Source: UBA7672 sp030824255 (GTDB taxonomy: Bacteria; Pseudomonadota; Alphaproteobacteria; Caulobacterales; Hyphomonadaceae). From it: a stretch of 64,000 nt of DNA. Positions 24,331-32,094 of this stretch are shown here, one piece after another. Position 1 is the stretch's first letter. Every line of letters starts with the position of its first letter. The stretch covers positions 3,162,001 to 3,226,000 of the forward strand of contig OW818686.1 of assembly GCA_942493305.1 (NCBI GenBank). Reading direction: 5' to 3'. The notes below the pieces were generated by a model. That model had not been told where the DNA came from. It ran no database searches and saw only the letters and a program-made list of their open reading frames with translations. Position numbers and translations under genes: made by a program.

Positions 24331-25088
24331 CCGACCTTGTCAGGATCAGCGTCGACGGCGGCGTGATGGAAATTGTCTGGAACCGGCCGGAAAAGAAGAA
24401 CGCGCTGTCCAACGCCATGTATCGCGCCGCGACCGAGGCGCTGGCCCGCGCGGTTGACGACAAATCGATCCGCGCCGTCCTGCTGGCGTCCGAGGGCGAT
24501 AGCTTCACGTCCGGAAATGACCTTGCGGATTTTGCCGCGGCGGCCGCTGGCGGGGAGCCGCCGGCGGCTCACGGTTTCATCGAAGCGATCGCGCAATTCC
24601 CCAAACCTCTGCTGGCGGCGGTGAATGGCCTCGCTGTCGGCGTCGGAACCACCATGCTGCTTCACTGTGACATGGTGTTTGTTGCGCGCGACGCCAAGCT
24701 GACAACGCCCTTCGTCAACCTCGCACTGGTGCCGGAAGCAGCCTCTTCCATGCTGATGCCGGCGCATATCGGCCATCGTCGCGCTTTTGCGATGTTCGCC
24801 CTGGGCGAGGCTGTGACCGGCGAACAGGCGGCGCAGCTTGGCCTTGCCAATGCGGCGCTCGCTTCCGGCGAAGTGCTGGCGGCCGCGCGCGATGCGGCGC
24901 GCAAGATTGCGCTGCGTCCGCCAGGCGCAGTAATGGCGACCAAGCAGCTGATGCGTGATGGGGCGGCCATCCTCAGCCAGCTTCGCGCCGAGTCTCAGGT
25001 GTTCGGCGAGCGGCTCAAGTCTTCCGAGGCGATGGAAGCCTTCATGGCTTTCCAGCAGAAGCGTACGCCGGACTTTTCGCGCTTCTAG
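24327..25088 (+). CDS. Enoyl-CoA hydratase/isomerase family protein
   Basis: A 253-residue crotonase-fold enzyme. The oxyanion-hole regions are the NRPEKKNALSNAMY start and FTSGNDLADF, with AVNGLAVGVGTTMLLHCDMV following. LALVPEAASSMLMPAHIG is the active-site loop form seen in 2-enoyl-CoA hydratases/isomerases of the PaaG-like branch, so isomerase activity is possible. The C-terminal helix (SSEAMEAFMAFQQKRTPDFSRF) is typical. It is cotranscribed with the marR gene. The acyl-CoA substrate cannot be deduced. Confidence 0.88.
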   Translation: MTDLVRISVDGGVMEIVWNRPEKKNALSNAMYRAATEALARAVDDKSIRAVLLASEGDSFTSGNDLADFAAAAAGGEPPAAHGFIEAIAQFPKPLLAAVNGLAVGVGTTMLLHCDMVFVARDAKLTTPFVNLALVPEAASSMLMPAHIGHRRAFAMFALGEAVTGEQAAQLGLANAALASGEVLAAARDAARKIALRPPGAVMATKQLMRDGAAILSQLRAESQVFGERLKSSEAMEAFMAFQQKRTPDFSRF

Positions 25089-25424
25089 GCGGGCATAATC
25101 CTTGAATGCCAATCTTCAACGGCGCTGAAAGCATTCGCTTTCGGGTCGCCGTTTTGTGGACGTGCGCGTTAAAAGCTACGAAAATTTCACGGACAGGTCC
25201 TGCCGCTAACGATGACGCAGCAACCTCTTGCTCACCAAGAATCTGCTCGCGAAATCAGCGGTCACCAGCATCTCCACGCCCCACCTCATTAACAACGACG
25301 CGGCTTAACGCGGTCGGTTGAATTTGCGGCGCCGGTCTAAGTCTGCGTCAAAACGGCATCGCGAGGGTGGTCGTGTCCCGAGCCGTGCTCCGTGCAGCAA
25401 ATGGGACGGGACCGGGAGAGGGTT
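25089..25424. other. Gene-free interval upstream of the ParA-like gene
   Basis: About 335 bases with lower GC than the surroundings. It contains several TTAA tetramers (around 25170, 25287 and 25304), but not at CtrA-site spacing. No repeated iterons or clear palindromes that would mark a parS-like centromere could be seen. It presumably holds the promoter of the ParA-like operon. Confidence 0.5.
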
Positions 25425-26432
25425 ATGAACGACGGTGTCCGCGTTCTGGTGTTTGCGTCTCAAAAGGGCGGGTCCGGCAAGACCACCCTTTCGGGCCACA
25501 TCGCTGTCGAAGCCGAGCGCACGGGAGATGGCCCGGTCGCGCTGATCGACACCGATCCGCAGGGCTCGCTTTCGAAGTGGTGGAATGCGCGGTCTGCTTC
25601 AACCCCGGCTTTCGCACAGGCGTCGCTTGAGGAACTGGATGCGTGTCTCAATCACCTGAAGTCGATCGGCTTCAAGTTGATCGTCATCGACACGCCGCCA
25701 GCCGTGACGCAGACGATCGCGCATGTCGTGCAGCGTGCGGATCTCGTTGTGGTGCCGACGCGCCCGAGCCCGCACGATCTTCGCGCCGTGGGGCCAACGG
25801 TGGATATTGCCGATACGCTGGGCAAGCCGCTGGTGTTTGTCGTGAATTCGGCGACGGCGCGCGCGCGGATCACGTCAGAAACCGCCGTGGCTCTGTCGCA
25901 GCACGGTGTTGTCGCGCCGGTGACGTTGCACCATCGCGTGGATTTTGCGGCGTCGATGATCGACGGACGCACGGTTGGGGATATCCAGCCGGAATCACGC
26001 TCGGCGCAGGAGGTGGCGCAGCTGTGGCTCTTTCTGCGCGGTCGTCTCGCCAAGCTTTACGGCGGCATGGACGCGCGCTGGGCCGAGCGTCCGCGCGCGG
26101 ACTTCTCGACTGCCGTGCTGACACCGGAGGCTCCGGGCTTGCCCGCCACTGCCATGCCGGACGAAGACGAGGAATGGGAGCAGGATCTTCCGGCCTGGTC
26201 GAGCCTGGCGGTGGTCAATGGCGGTGGTCCGCGACCGGCGGCAGCGCCGCCGCTGCCCCAACAGCGGGCAGCCAATCCTGCGCCCAGTCCTTACCGTGAG
26301 CAGGGCGGAGTGCTGACTGCGCCGCCGCCTGACCGAAACCTGCTCGATCGTCGCAAGGCCGATCGCGGTCCGCCAACTGGTGCGCCTGACCGTCGTCAGA
26401 CGCGCAGCTTTGGCCGTCGTCCCACGCACTGA
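25425..26432 (+). CDS. ParA-family ATPase
   Basis: A 335-residue protein of the ParA/MinD P-loop family. The deviant Walker A SQKGGSGKTTLSGHIAVEAE has the signature lysine; Walker A' and B are VALIDTDPQGSLSKWW and KLIVIDTPPAVT. Domain residues run to about 215. The last 110 residues are Pro/Arg-rich and look disordered. ParA ATPases dimerise on nucleoid DNA and move plasmids, chromosomes or protein clusters. It is not next to parB, so it is not the chromosomal parAB. GAGAGGG precedes the ATG. A small gene encoding a possible ribbon-helix-helix protein starts 11 bases downstream. Confidence 0.88.
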   Translation: MNDGVRVLVFASQKGGSGKTTLSGHIAVEAERTGDGPVALIDTDPQGSLSKWWNARSASTPAFAQASLEELDACLNHLKSIGFKLIVIDTPPAVTQTIAHVVQRADLVVVPTRPSPHDLRAVGPTVDIADTLGKPLVFVVNSATARARITSETAVALSQHGVVAPVTLHHRVDFAASMIDGRTVGDIQPESRSAQEVAQLWLFLRGRLAKLYGGMDARWAERPRADFSTAVLTPEAPGLPATAMPDEDEEWEQDLPAWSSLAVVNGGGPRPAAAPPLPQQRAANPAPSPYREQGGVLTAPPPDRNLLDRRKADRGPPTGAPDRRQTRSFGRRPTH

Positions 26433-26443
26433 GGGTCAGCGCG

Positions 26444-26998
26444 ATGAGCGTTCCACTTTTTGCATCGCTTCACGCCGGTATGCTGGCCCGCAAGGGCGAG
26501 GCGCAGCCGTCGAAAGAACCAAGCTTTGGCCACAAGCCGTGGCAACCACCGGTAACGCCCGCGGAGCCCGTTGTGGCGCCGCCGCAGCAGGTGGCGCGGT
26601 CCGTGACGCCGCCTGCGCTGACAGTAGACGTCGATCTCGCAAAGACGAAGATTCGGCTCAACGATATTGCGCCGCCCTGGACGGTGGCGAAGCCGGTGGT
26701 CACGCCGGACAATGATGGATCAGGCTGGGTGCCGAACCGTCAGCAGGCGCCGCTGAATCTGGGCAGCCTGGGCGCGCCGTTCAAGACGACGATCCGGCTG
26801 ACCCATGCGCAGGCGCGGGCTGTGAAGCTGGCGGCGCTGGTGCTCGACAAGCCGCAGCAGGAAATCCTGACGGCGGGGCTGATCGAGCGGCTCGAGGCGC
26901 TGGCTTGCGCGGATCTTGCGAAGTGCTCGTGCTTCCGCGCTGTGATCGAGGGACTGAAGGCTCCGGACACGCCGCAGGTCGAGACGCAGCCGAGTTAG
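26444..26998 (+). CDS. Hypothetical protein with ribbon-helix-helix-like C-terminus
   Basis: A 184-residue protein following the ParA-like gene. The N-terminal 110 residues are Pro-rich and low in predicted structure. The part KTTIRLTHAQARAVKLAAL then VLDKPQQEILTAGLIERLEAL has the strand-helix-helix pattern of ribbon-helix-helix DNA-binding domains (about residues 110-150). A Cys-rich end (ACADLAKCSCF) follows. The family is not recognised. Its position suggests it is the partner of the ATPase, comparable in logic to the ParG/omega centromere-binding proteins of plasmid partition systems. That role is inference. Confidence 0.7.
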   Translation: MSVPLFASLHAGMLARKGEAQPSKEPSFGHKPWQPPVTPAEPVVAPPQQVARSVTPPALTVDVDLAKTKIRLNDIAPPWTVAKPVVTPDNDGSGWVPNRQQAPLNLGSLGAPFKTTIRLTHAQARAVKLAALVLDKPQQEILTAGLIERLEALACADLAKCSCFRAVIEGLKAPDTPQVETQPS

Positions 26999-27002
26999 AG
27001 GC

Positions 27003-27539
27003 TCAACCGTCCAGGTTATCAGCAGCGCAGGCAGGGACGATGAGGCCGGCCGGCAGTCTGGTTTCTGCGTCGCCACAGGCTGTGTTCAGCTGAAGCTGCG
27101 TGAGGCCGGTGGCGGTCGAGAGATCGGAGCCGGAAATGTTGGCGTTGTTGAATGTCGCGCCATCGAATTTCGAATGGCCGAACCAGCCGCCAACAAGCAC
27201 GGCGTTCTGAAAATCGACGCCTGTGAAGTCCACGTGTTCGGCGCGCAAGCCGAACGCGTTGACGATCGACAGGTTGGCCCCGGCGAAATCAGAGTGATCG
27301 AAGGTTGAAAGGCTGAGGTCGGCCTGGCGAAGGCGCGCGCCGGAGAGGTCACGACTTTCGAGGTCCTGATAGGAAAGATCGACCTGGAAGAGATCGCAGC
27401 CTTTGCAGGCCTTCTCGCCCTTCACGATTCGCTCGGCCGTCGCCTTGCGGGCGTCGTCGTTCTGCTGAGGTGTTTGGGCGCGTGCGGTGAGGCTCATTGC
27501 CCCGATGGCCGCGACTGCAATCAGGATCCGAAGGATCAT
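27003..27539 (-). CDS. Secreted pentapeptide-repeat protein
   Basis: A 178-residue protein with a Sec signal peptide (MILRILIAVAAIGAMSLTARA, cleavage near residue 21) and about ten pentapeptide repeats of the A(D/N)LxX type (ADLSL, SYQDL, SRDLSGARLRQADLS, FAGANLS, FDGATFNNANISGSDLS), which would form a right-handed quadrilateral beta-helix. A Cys pair (ACKGC) precedes the repeats and two more Cys lie near the C-terminus. Function of secreted members is generally unknown. The protein is convergent with the ParA partner gene, four bases apart. A 21-residue micro-frame resembling its own signal peptide abuts its start. Confidence 0.85.
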   Translation of the reverse strand: MILRILIAVAAIGAMSLTARAQTPQQNDDARKATAERIVKGEKACKGCDLFQVDLSYQDLESRDLSGARLRQADLSLSTFDHSDFAGANLSIVNAFGLRAEHVDFTGVDFQNAVLVGGWFGHSKFDGATFNNANISGSDLSTATGLTQLQLNTACGDAETRLPAGLIVPACAADNLDG

Positions 27540-27605
27540 CTAAACGAGGGCGGACAAGCTCATGAGGCCGATGGCGAACACTGCGATGACGATGCGCTGA
27601 ACCAT
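27540..27605 (-). CDS. 21-residue micro-frame duplicating the signal peptide of the downstream gene
   Basis: ATG, 20 sense codons and TAG, immediately followed by the ATG of the pentapeptide-repeat gene. The product MVQRIVIAVFAIGLMSLSALV has the same length and pattern as the downstream signal peptide MILRILIAVAAIGAMSLTARA, with 12 of 21 positions identical. The DNA is also similar, so the two are a tandem duplication of a signal-sequence segment. It may be a decayed remnant, a translated leader that couples translation, or a free membrane peptide. Too short to judge by codon use. Confidence 0.45.
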   Translation of the reverse strand: MVQRIVIAVFAIGLMSLSALV

Positions 27606-27961
27606 TCTAGTCCCGTTCCAGATTTGCCGGATCATCCCCGGACGTTGGCTAAGCAACGCGGTCCGGAGGAAAGAGTTCAATCGAGGCGGATTGCAGGCGG
27701 TATTCTGAGTTAAAGGCGGTGGTTGCGTGTAGAAGCTGTAAGAATGCCGGAGCCGGGTTACCGAATTCCAAACGTACCTAACGCCTTGGCGGGCGGGCGA
27801 TTACGCCTCGCGCCTTTGCCACGCAAGCGTCTGTGGCGCCGCACCTGCTGACGCAACCCGGCAGGAATTGCCGGCCGTGCCGGAGCGGTCTGTTCCGCGT
27901 GATGGTGGTGGGGGCGTGTTGGATTGGGAAGGCGGTCGTGCTGCAGGTCGCACAAACACCA
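27606..27961. other. Gene-free interval between the pentapeptide gene and repeat copy 2
   Basis: About 355 bases with no supported gene. Frames crossing it run on into the repeat and are not conserved. The segment must contain the promoter of the pentapeptide-repeat gene. No palindromes or known RNA motifs stand out apart from short GC-rich stems. Confidence 0.5.
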
Positions 27962-28351
27962 AAAGCTCCACGACGCTGATGCGTCTGGAGGTTCGCTGTA
28001 GCTCTGGCCCCACATGGAGGGCCGGGGACGCGGGAGGCCCCGCGTGGTTGGCGTCGTTCAAGAAGGTTCGCGGCTCCCGCGTCCCCGTGCAGACATTTTC
28101 CGCCGGCTTCGAGCAATGGCGTCGTTTCAGCCATCTGACGTTGATGCGCCGCCGGCGTGCGGATCATGGGTGTCCATCCCATGGCTCCCGAAACGCGGAG
28201 TTTGATAGGCTGCCGGAGGGGGGCTTGGGCCCTCCAGCCTCCGCGTGCTCCCGAGCTTGCCTTATTAGGGTTTGGCACGGGCTTTCACGCTCATCTGCAT
28301 CCACCCCGCACTGTTGAACATTGATCAGCTGCCCTCCAGCGGGGTGGACGC
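27962..28351 (-). ncRNA. Candidate structured non-coding RNA, copy 2
   Basis: Same predicted folding as copy 1: a 15 bp helix at the 5' end, the 13 bp helix (arms GGGGACGCGGGAG and its complement) and the CATGGG hairpin. The terminal hairpin is CTCCAGACGC-ATCA-GCGTC-G-TGGAG, followed here by CTTTT and so a better terminator than in copy 1. Relative to copy 1, the terminal hairpin has one stem change (U to C, turning a G-U pair into G-C) and three changes in the tetraloop. This keeps the stem intact. Confidence 0.55.
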
Positions 28352-28355
28352 AGTC

Positions 28356-28361
28356 AGTATA
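28356..28361 (-). promoter_or_regulatory. Candidate -10 box (TATACT) of copy 2
   Basis: Identical to the copy 1 box and at the same distance from the first stem. The upstream conserved 125 bases, including the palindrome at 28436-28450, would be its regulatory region. Confidence 0.4.
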
Positions 28362-28518
28362 GGCGAGCTTTTCATGCATACAGTTCTGAGCACGTGCTTC
28401 CCCCAATCTCTGCGGCTAGTGCGCTGAAATCCGGCCAGAAGATTCTTCTGTTTCCTCCGGATGGGGACAACGCCTTTCCCCCGAAATGTGCGTGGTCGCG
28501 CCGCTGACGCGTCGCGCT

Positions 28519-28536
28519 GCCGGGCGGGAGCCCGGC
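28519..28536. terminator. GC hairpin downstream of the NrdJ-like gene
   Basis: GCCGGGC-GGGA-GCCCGGC forms a perfect 7 bp stem about 30 bases after the stop of the minus-strand gene. There is no T-run, so it is a weak terminator call. Confidence 0.35.
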
Positions 28537-28569
28537 GGTCCAAGGGGGGAGGACTGTAGCGTCCGGTGC

Positions 28570-30975
28570 TCAGGCGGTCTGGACTGTGGAGCCGCAGGCT
28601 TCGCAGACGGCGATGCCGTCGTCGGGGCGGAGAGTGAAGTGGCCGCAGGTGGGGCAGGCATCCGACAGGTAGTCTGGCCCGCGCGGCGGCGGCGTTGGCG
28701 CAGCTTCGGCTTCTTCGAGTCGTTCAGCGACGCGGCGGGCGGTGAAGGGGACGATGTTGTCGGGCAGGACGCCGCGGCTGAAGCCTTTCGAGATAAGCTG
28801 CTCGGGGCGCATGGGCTGAGCGGCGATGGTGGGCTCTTCGCCTTCGTTGGCGCCGGAGCCGAGGCCGTCATGGCTGACGTTCTCGATCTCCGCGAGATCG
28901 TCGCGACCGAGATAGGACACGGCCAGTTCGCGGAAGATGTAGTCGAGGATCGACGTGGCCTTGCGGATGCTGTCGTTGCCGGTGACTTCGCCCGCAGGTT
29001 CGAAGCGCGTGAAGACAAAAGCGTCCACGAACTCTTCCAGCGGCACGCCGTATTGCAGGCCGATCGAGATCGCGATGGCAAAATTGTTCATCAGCGAGCG
29101 GAAGGCGGCGCCTTCCTTGTGCATGTCGATGAAGATCTCGCCGAGTTCGCCATCGTCGAATTCGCCGGTGTGCAGGTAGACCTTGTGGCCGCCGACGGTG
29201 GCTTTCTGGATGTAGCCCTTGCGGCGATCCGGCAGGCGGCGCCGCTCGGCGATGTAGACTTCGTCGTCGGCGTGCATGGCTGCGGGCGCGGGCTGGACAG
29301 GGCGCTCGAAGGTTGCGGCCTGTGTATCGCTGGCGACCGGCGCGCGGGCGCGGCGCTTGGCTTCGGCGATGCGCTGCTGGAGTTCGGTGTCGACGGCGGG
29401 GCGGCCGGCTTCGATGCGGACGCCGAGGCCGGCGCCCATCGCCGCGCGGACGGTGGCGTGTACGGTCATGCGCGTGGTGTCGGACTGCTCGCCGGTGGCG
29501 ATGGTGATGACGGGTTGGCGCGAAAGGATGGGGGCGATGGCCTTGGCCATGCGCACGCGCGCCTCCGGCGTAAGGCCATCCGAGCGGGCCAGCACGCGAG
29601 CGAGCGGCGATTTCGGGTTGGACACCGGTCGGCGGCGGCCCTGCACGGTGACGCGCGCTTCGTCGATCTCGCGCGCGGAGATGCCGAGTGCGCGCAACAA
29701 CGCCTCGCCATCCGTGTCGTAGGCTTCAGGGTTGAGACCGAGGCGCTTGCGGATGACGTCATCGCCAATCACCCAGCGCGAGAAGGCGGCGGAGAGGCTG
29801 AGGCCTTCCTTGAGCGCCTGTTCAATGCGGTCGAGCGCGTCGTCGGTGAGGCCGCGGGCCTCAAGGCGGTGACGTTCAAGACCGTCAATCTGGTCGAGTG
29901 TTCGGGCGCCGAGAATGCGCAGGCGAACATCCTGCGCTTCTTCCCCAGTGGCGGCGGATGTGAGCGCGGCGGAGACGCATTGCGAGAGTTCAGGGCTCTG
30001 TTCGTCTTCGCTGGCGAGCAGCAGGTCCACCGGGTCCGTGCCGGAGCTTTCGGCGGCCAGCCAGCGAATGGCGGCGGCGGACGGATGGTCCGAGGTGATG
30101 GAGGAGGCGGCTTCCCTGGCGGTCGTGCAGATCTTCACGGCGGCGGCGAGGCCGTCTTCGCTGTCATAGGCGAGGCCTTGCGACATGACGGCGGCGGCAA
30201 GTCCGGCGATGTGGACGATGACGGTTGGCGCGATGGCGACGAGCGCGGCCAGATCCGAGCGCAGGAGATCGAAGTCGGCGCTGGCCGCATAGCGCGCAGC
30301 GTTGATGGCGACGGCGGGGCGATCCGTATCCGAAGCCTCCGAACCGATTGCGATACGGACGGCCAGGCGCGTGCGGCTGACGCGCTCGATGGTGGTGGCG
30401 ACTTCGGTGGAGTCGAGCCCTGTCCACGCGGGAACGAGATAGGACTGTCGGCCGGGTTCACGGGCGCCGGTGGCCTGGCGGCGGAGGGTGATGGCGGCGG
30501 CGCGGGGCCCCCCGGGAGTGCAGAGGGCGATTTCGACCAGTTCGGCATCCGCACCGGCGCGGAAGGCGTCGATCAGGGCAGAGGTGGTAGGGCGGCCCTG
30601 GTCATCGGTTTCGATGGTGAGGGCTTCGAGGGCATCGGCAACGGCGACGAAAGCCTGTGTCGCAACCGCCCGCGCGGAGGCCATAGCCGTGGCATCCGCA
30701 ATTGCGCCAATCAGCTGCCCGGTCTCGATCGGCGTTCCGCTTGCGAGTTCGATGAGGGAGGCGGGGGCGAGGGGGGTGAGGCGGCGGGTGCGGATGGCTT
30801 CGCAGACGGCCTCGGCCGCCTCGCTTTCGCCGCCGAGCGTGCGCAGGGCGGTGAGGTGGGCGTTGACCAGCCGGGCGGGGGTCGCCTCGGTATCGGCCTG
30901 GTCGAGCAGGGTGGAGCCGGTCTCCAGCGCACGCGCAAGATGGCGGGCGGTCGACTTGGAACGGGATTCGGCCAT
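28570..30975 (-). CDS. Protein with the C-terminal region of B12-dependent ribonucleotide reductase
   Basis: An 801-residue protein. Residues of about 570-700 match the TSCPD domain at the C-terminus of adenosylcobalamin-dependent reductase NrdJ: KVYLHTGEFDDGELGEIFIDMHKEGAAFRSLMNN-type sequence, then a segment with EFVDAFVFTRFEPAG. The last 35 residues form a zinc-ribbon-like CPTCGHFTL...CEACGS, as at the end of NrdJ. The first 550 residues are Ala-rich and helical, and I do not recognise them. The catalytic barrel motifs of a reductase, with active-site Cys and Glu, are not seen, and full NrdJ is about 1,200 residues. It is therefore a paralogue or fusion, not an intact reductase. Function unknown. 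Confidence 0.75.
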   Translation of the reverse strand: MAESRSKSTARHLARALETGSTLLDQADTEATPARLVNAHLTALRTLGGESEAAEAVCEAIRTRRLTPLAPASLIELASGTPIETGQLIGAIADATAMASARAVATQAFVAVADALEALTIETDDQGRPTTSALIDAFRAGADAELVEIALCTPGGPRAAAITLRRQATGAREPGRQSYLVPAWTGLDSTEVATTIERVSRTRLAVRIAIGSEASDTDRPAVAINAARYAASADFDLLRSDLAALVAIAPTVIVHIAGLAAAVMSQGLAYDSEDGLAAAVKICTTAREAASSITSDHPSAAAIRWLAAESSGTDPVDLLLASEDEQSPELSQCVSAALTSAATGEEAQDVRLRILGARTLDQIDGLERHRLEARGLTDDALDRIEQALKEGLSLSAAFSRWVIGDDVIRKRLGLNPEAYDTDGEALLRALGISAREIDEARVTVQGRRRPVSNPKSPLARVLARSDGLTPEARVRMAKAIAPILSRQPVITIATGEQSDTTRMTVHATVRAAMGAGLGVRIEAGRPAVDTELQQRIAEAKRRARAPVASDTQAATFERPVQPAPAAMHADDEVYIAERRRLPDRRKGYIQKATVGGHKVYLHTGEFDDGELGEIFIDMHKEGAAFRSLMNNFAIAISIGLQYGVPLEEFVDAFVFTRFEPAGEVTGNDSIRKATSILDYIFRELAVSYLGRDDLAEIENVSHDGLGSGANEGEEPTIAAQPMRPEQLISKGFSRGVLPDNIVPFTARRVAERLEEAEAAPTPPPRGPDYLSDACPTCGHFTLRPDDGIAVCEACGSTVQTA

Positions 30976-31207
30976 GGAACACTCCGGCGGTCCGCCCGGC
31001 CATGGGGGTCCGGTCGGGATGCGCGTTTCGTCAGCAAGGGCTTTCTAAAGCGAATCGGCCACATCATGGGGTGGTTCGGCCTTGCCTGCCCACAGGATTT
31101 TGTCGCAGGAGCAGGGTCCTGGCGCTGCTGGACCCGCTTCTTCGCGGGCGCCATATTCGCGCCGCCGAAATCGTGCCTATGTATCTGAAATCTCTGGCGA
31201 GGCCTTG

Positions 31208-31594
31208 ATGCTGAAGTCGATCTTCACGTGGTGGAACGGGGCGACCATCGGCGCCCGTTTCGACATTGGCCGCCGTGCTGGCTATGTCGGCAAGGACGAC
31301 ACCGGGAACAAGTATTACGAAGAGCGCCGCCCGAGCCTTGAAGGCCGCAAGCGCCGGTATGTGATCTACAATGGCTATGCCGAACCGACCAAGGTTCCGG
31401 CGGAATGGCATGGCTGGCTGCACTACACCTTCGACAGACCGCCGACTGTTGATCCGCTCCCGCGCAAGTCGTGGGAGAAGGCGCACAAGCCTAACCTGAC
31501 CGGAACGCTGGGCGCCTATCGGCCGCCGGGTTCGCTGGCCGAGGGCGGCGAACGCGCGAAGAGCAGCGGCGATTATGAAGCCTGGAAACCCTGA
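31208..31594 (+). CDS. NADH:ubiquinone oxidoreductase accessory subunit, NDUFA12 type
   Basis: A 128-residue homologue of the mitochondrial complex I accessory subunit B17.2/NDUFA12, found in alphaproteobacteria. Recognisable parts are GRRAGYVGKDDTGNKYYEER, RRYVIYNGYAEPTKVPAEWHGWLHY and the closing HKPNLTGTLGAYRPPGSL. It is a peripheral subunit helping complex I assembly or stability. In alphaproteobacteria it commonly precedes mlaD and a DUF2155 gene, as here. Its stop overlaps the mlaD ATG (TGATG). The ATG chosen gives family length. Confidence 0.92.
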   Translation: MLKSIFTWWNGATIGARFDIGRRAGYVGKDDTGNKYYEERRPSLEGRKRRYVIYNGYAEPTKVPAEWHGWLHYTFDRPPTVDPLPRKSWEKAHKPNLTGTLGAYRPPGSLAEGGERAKSSGDYEAWKP

Positions 31595-32094
31595 TGCGCG
31601 AATCGCTGTTCGAAACCCTGGTCGGCCTGGCCGTCGTTGTCGTCGCGGGGTTCTTCCTCGTCTTCTCCCTGTCGCAGCAATCCGGCGCCGCGACGGGCGA
31701 CAATTATGCCGTGTCGGCCAATTTCGGACGCGTTGACGGTATCGCCCCCGGAACGGATGTGCGGATTGCGGGCGTGAAGGTTGGTTCGGTGACGCATGTC
31801 GACGTCGACCCGAAGACGCTGAAGGCCAATGTGAAGATGAACGTCCGCAGGGACATCCTGCTGCCGGTCGATTCGACGGCGCAGGTGCAGTCGGACAGCC
31901 TGCTGGGTGGGAGCTACATCTACGTGCTCGCTGGCGGCGATCCGGACCAGAATCTGCCGACGGATGGCACGGGTGTGTTCGATTACACCCGTGGCAGCGT
32001 GGATATCCTGAGCCTGCTGCTGGAGGCTGTTGGCAATGCGTCCGGCGGGGGCGATGAAGGCGGGGCGTCGTCCACTGAAGAGGCTCCGCTATGA
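31594..32094 (+). CDS. mlaD: MlaD-type phospholipid-binding protein
   Basis: A 166-residue protein with one N-terminal membrane anchor (about residues 8-27) and an MCE domain (ANFGRVDGIAPGTDVRIAGVKVGSVTHVDVD through SLLGGSYIYVLAGG). MlaD hexamers on the inner membrane pass phospholipids between MlaC and the MlaFE transporter, keeping outer-membrane lipid asymmetry. No mlaE, mlaF or mlaC lies in the window, so the rest of the system is elsewhere. It overlaps both neighbours by a few bases (TGATG before, ATGA after). Confidence 0.9.
   Translation: MRESLFETLVGLAVVVVAGFFLVFSLSQQSGAATGDNYAVSANFGRVDGIAPGTDVRIAGVKVGSVTHVDVDPKTLKANVKMNVRRDILLPVDSTAQVQSDSLLGGSYIYVLAGGDPDQNLPTDGTGVFDYTRGSVDILSLLLEAVGNASGGGDEGGASSTEEAPL

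Larger units (their letters stand above)
27962..28487 (-). repeat. 526 bp repeat, copy 2 (inverted relative to copy 1)
   Basis: Reverse-complement partner of 13971-14496, about 98% identical. Both indels (an extra A in the TTGAACGACG segment and a missing C near CATGTGGGG) and most substitutions lie in the last quarter or the first 150 bases. Flanks are unrelated to those of copy 1, so only this block has moved or been copied. Confidence 0.95.

Noticed and set aside
25280..25310. CtrA-type site (TTAA pair) in the interval upstream of the ParA-like gene
   Set aside because: The two TTAA elements are about 12 bases apart rather than the expected seven.
13971..28487. Composite transposon or genomic island bounded by the two repeats
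   Set aside because: The DNA between is ordinary conserved chromosomal sequence (lipB, tRNA, mgtE, spmX, ndk) and the repeats carry no transposase, terminal inverted repeats or target duplications.
28486..31188. 900-residue plus-strand frame opposite the NrdJ-like gene
   Set aside because: The minus-strand product has clear TSCPD and zinc-ribbon features; the plus-strand frame is Gly/Ala/Asp-rich mirror sequence with no family motifs.
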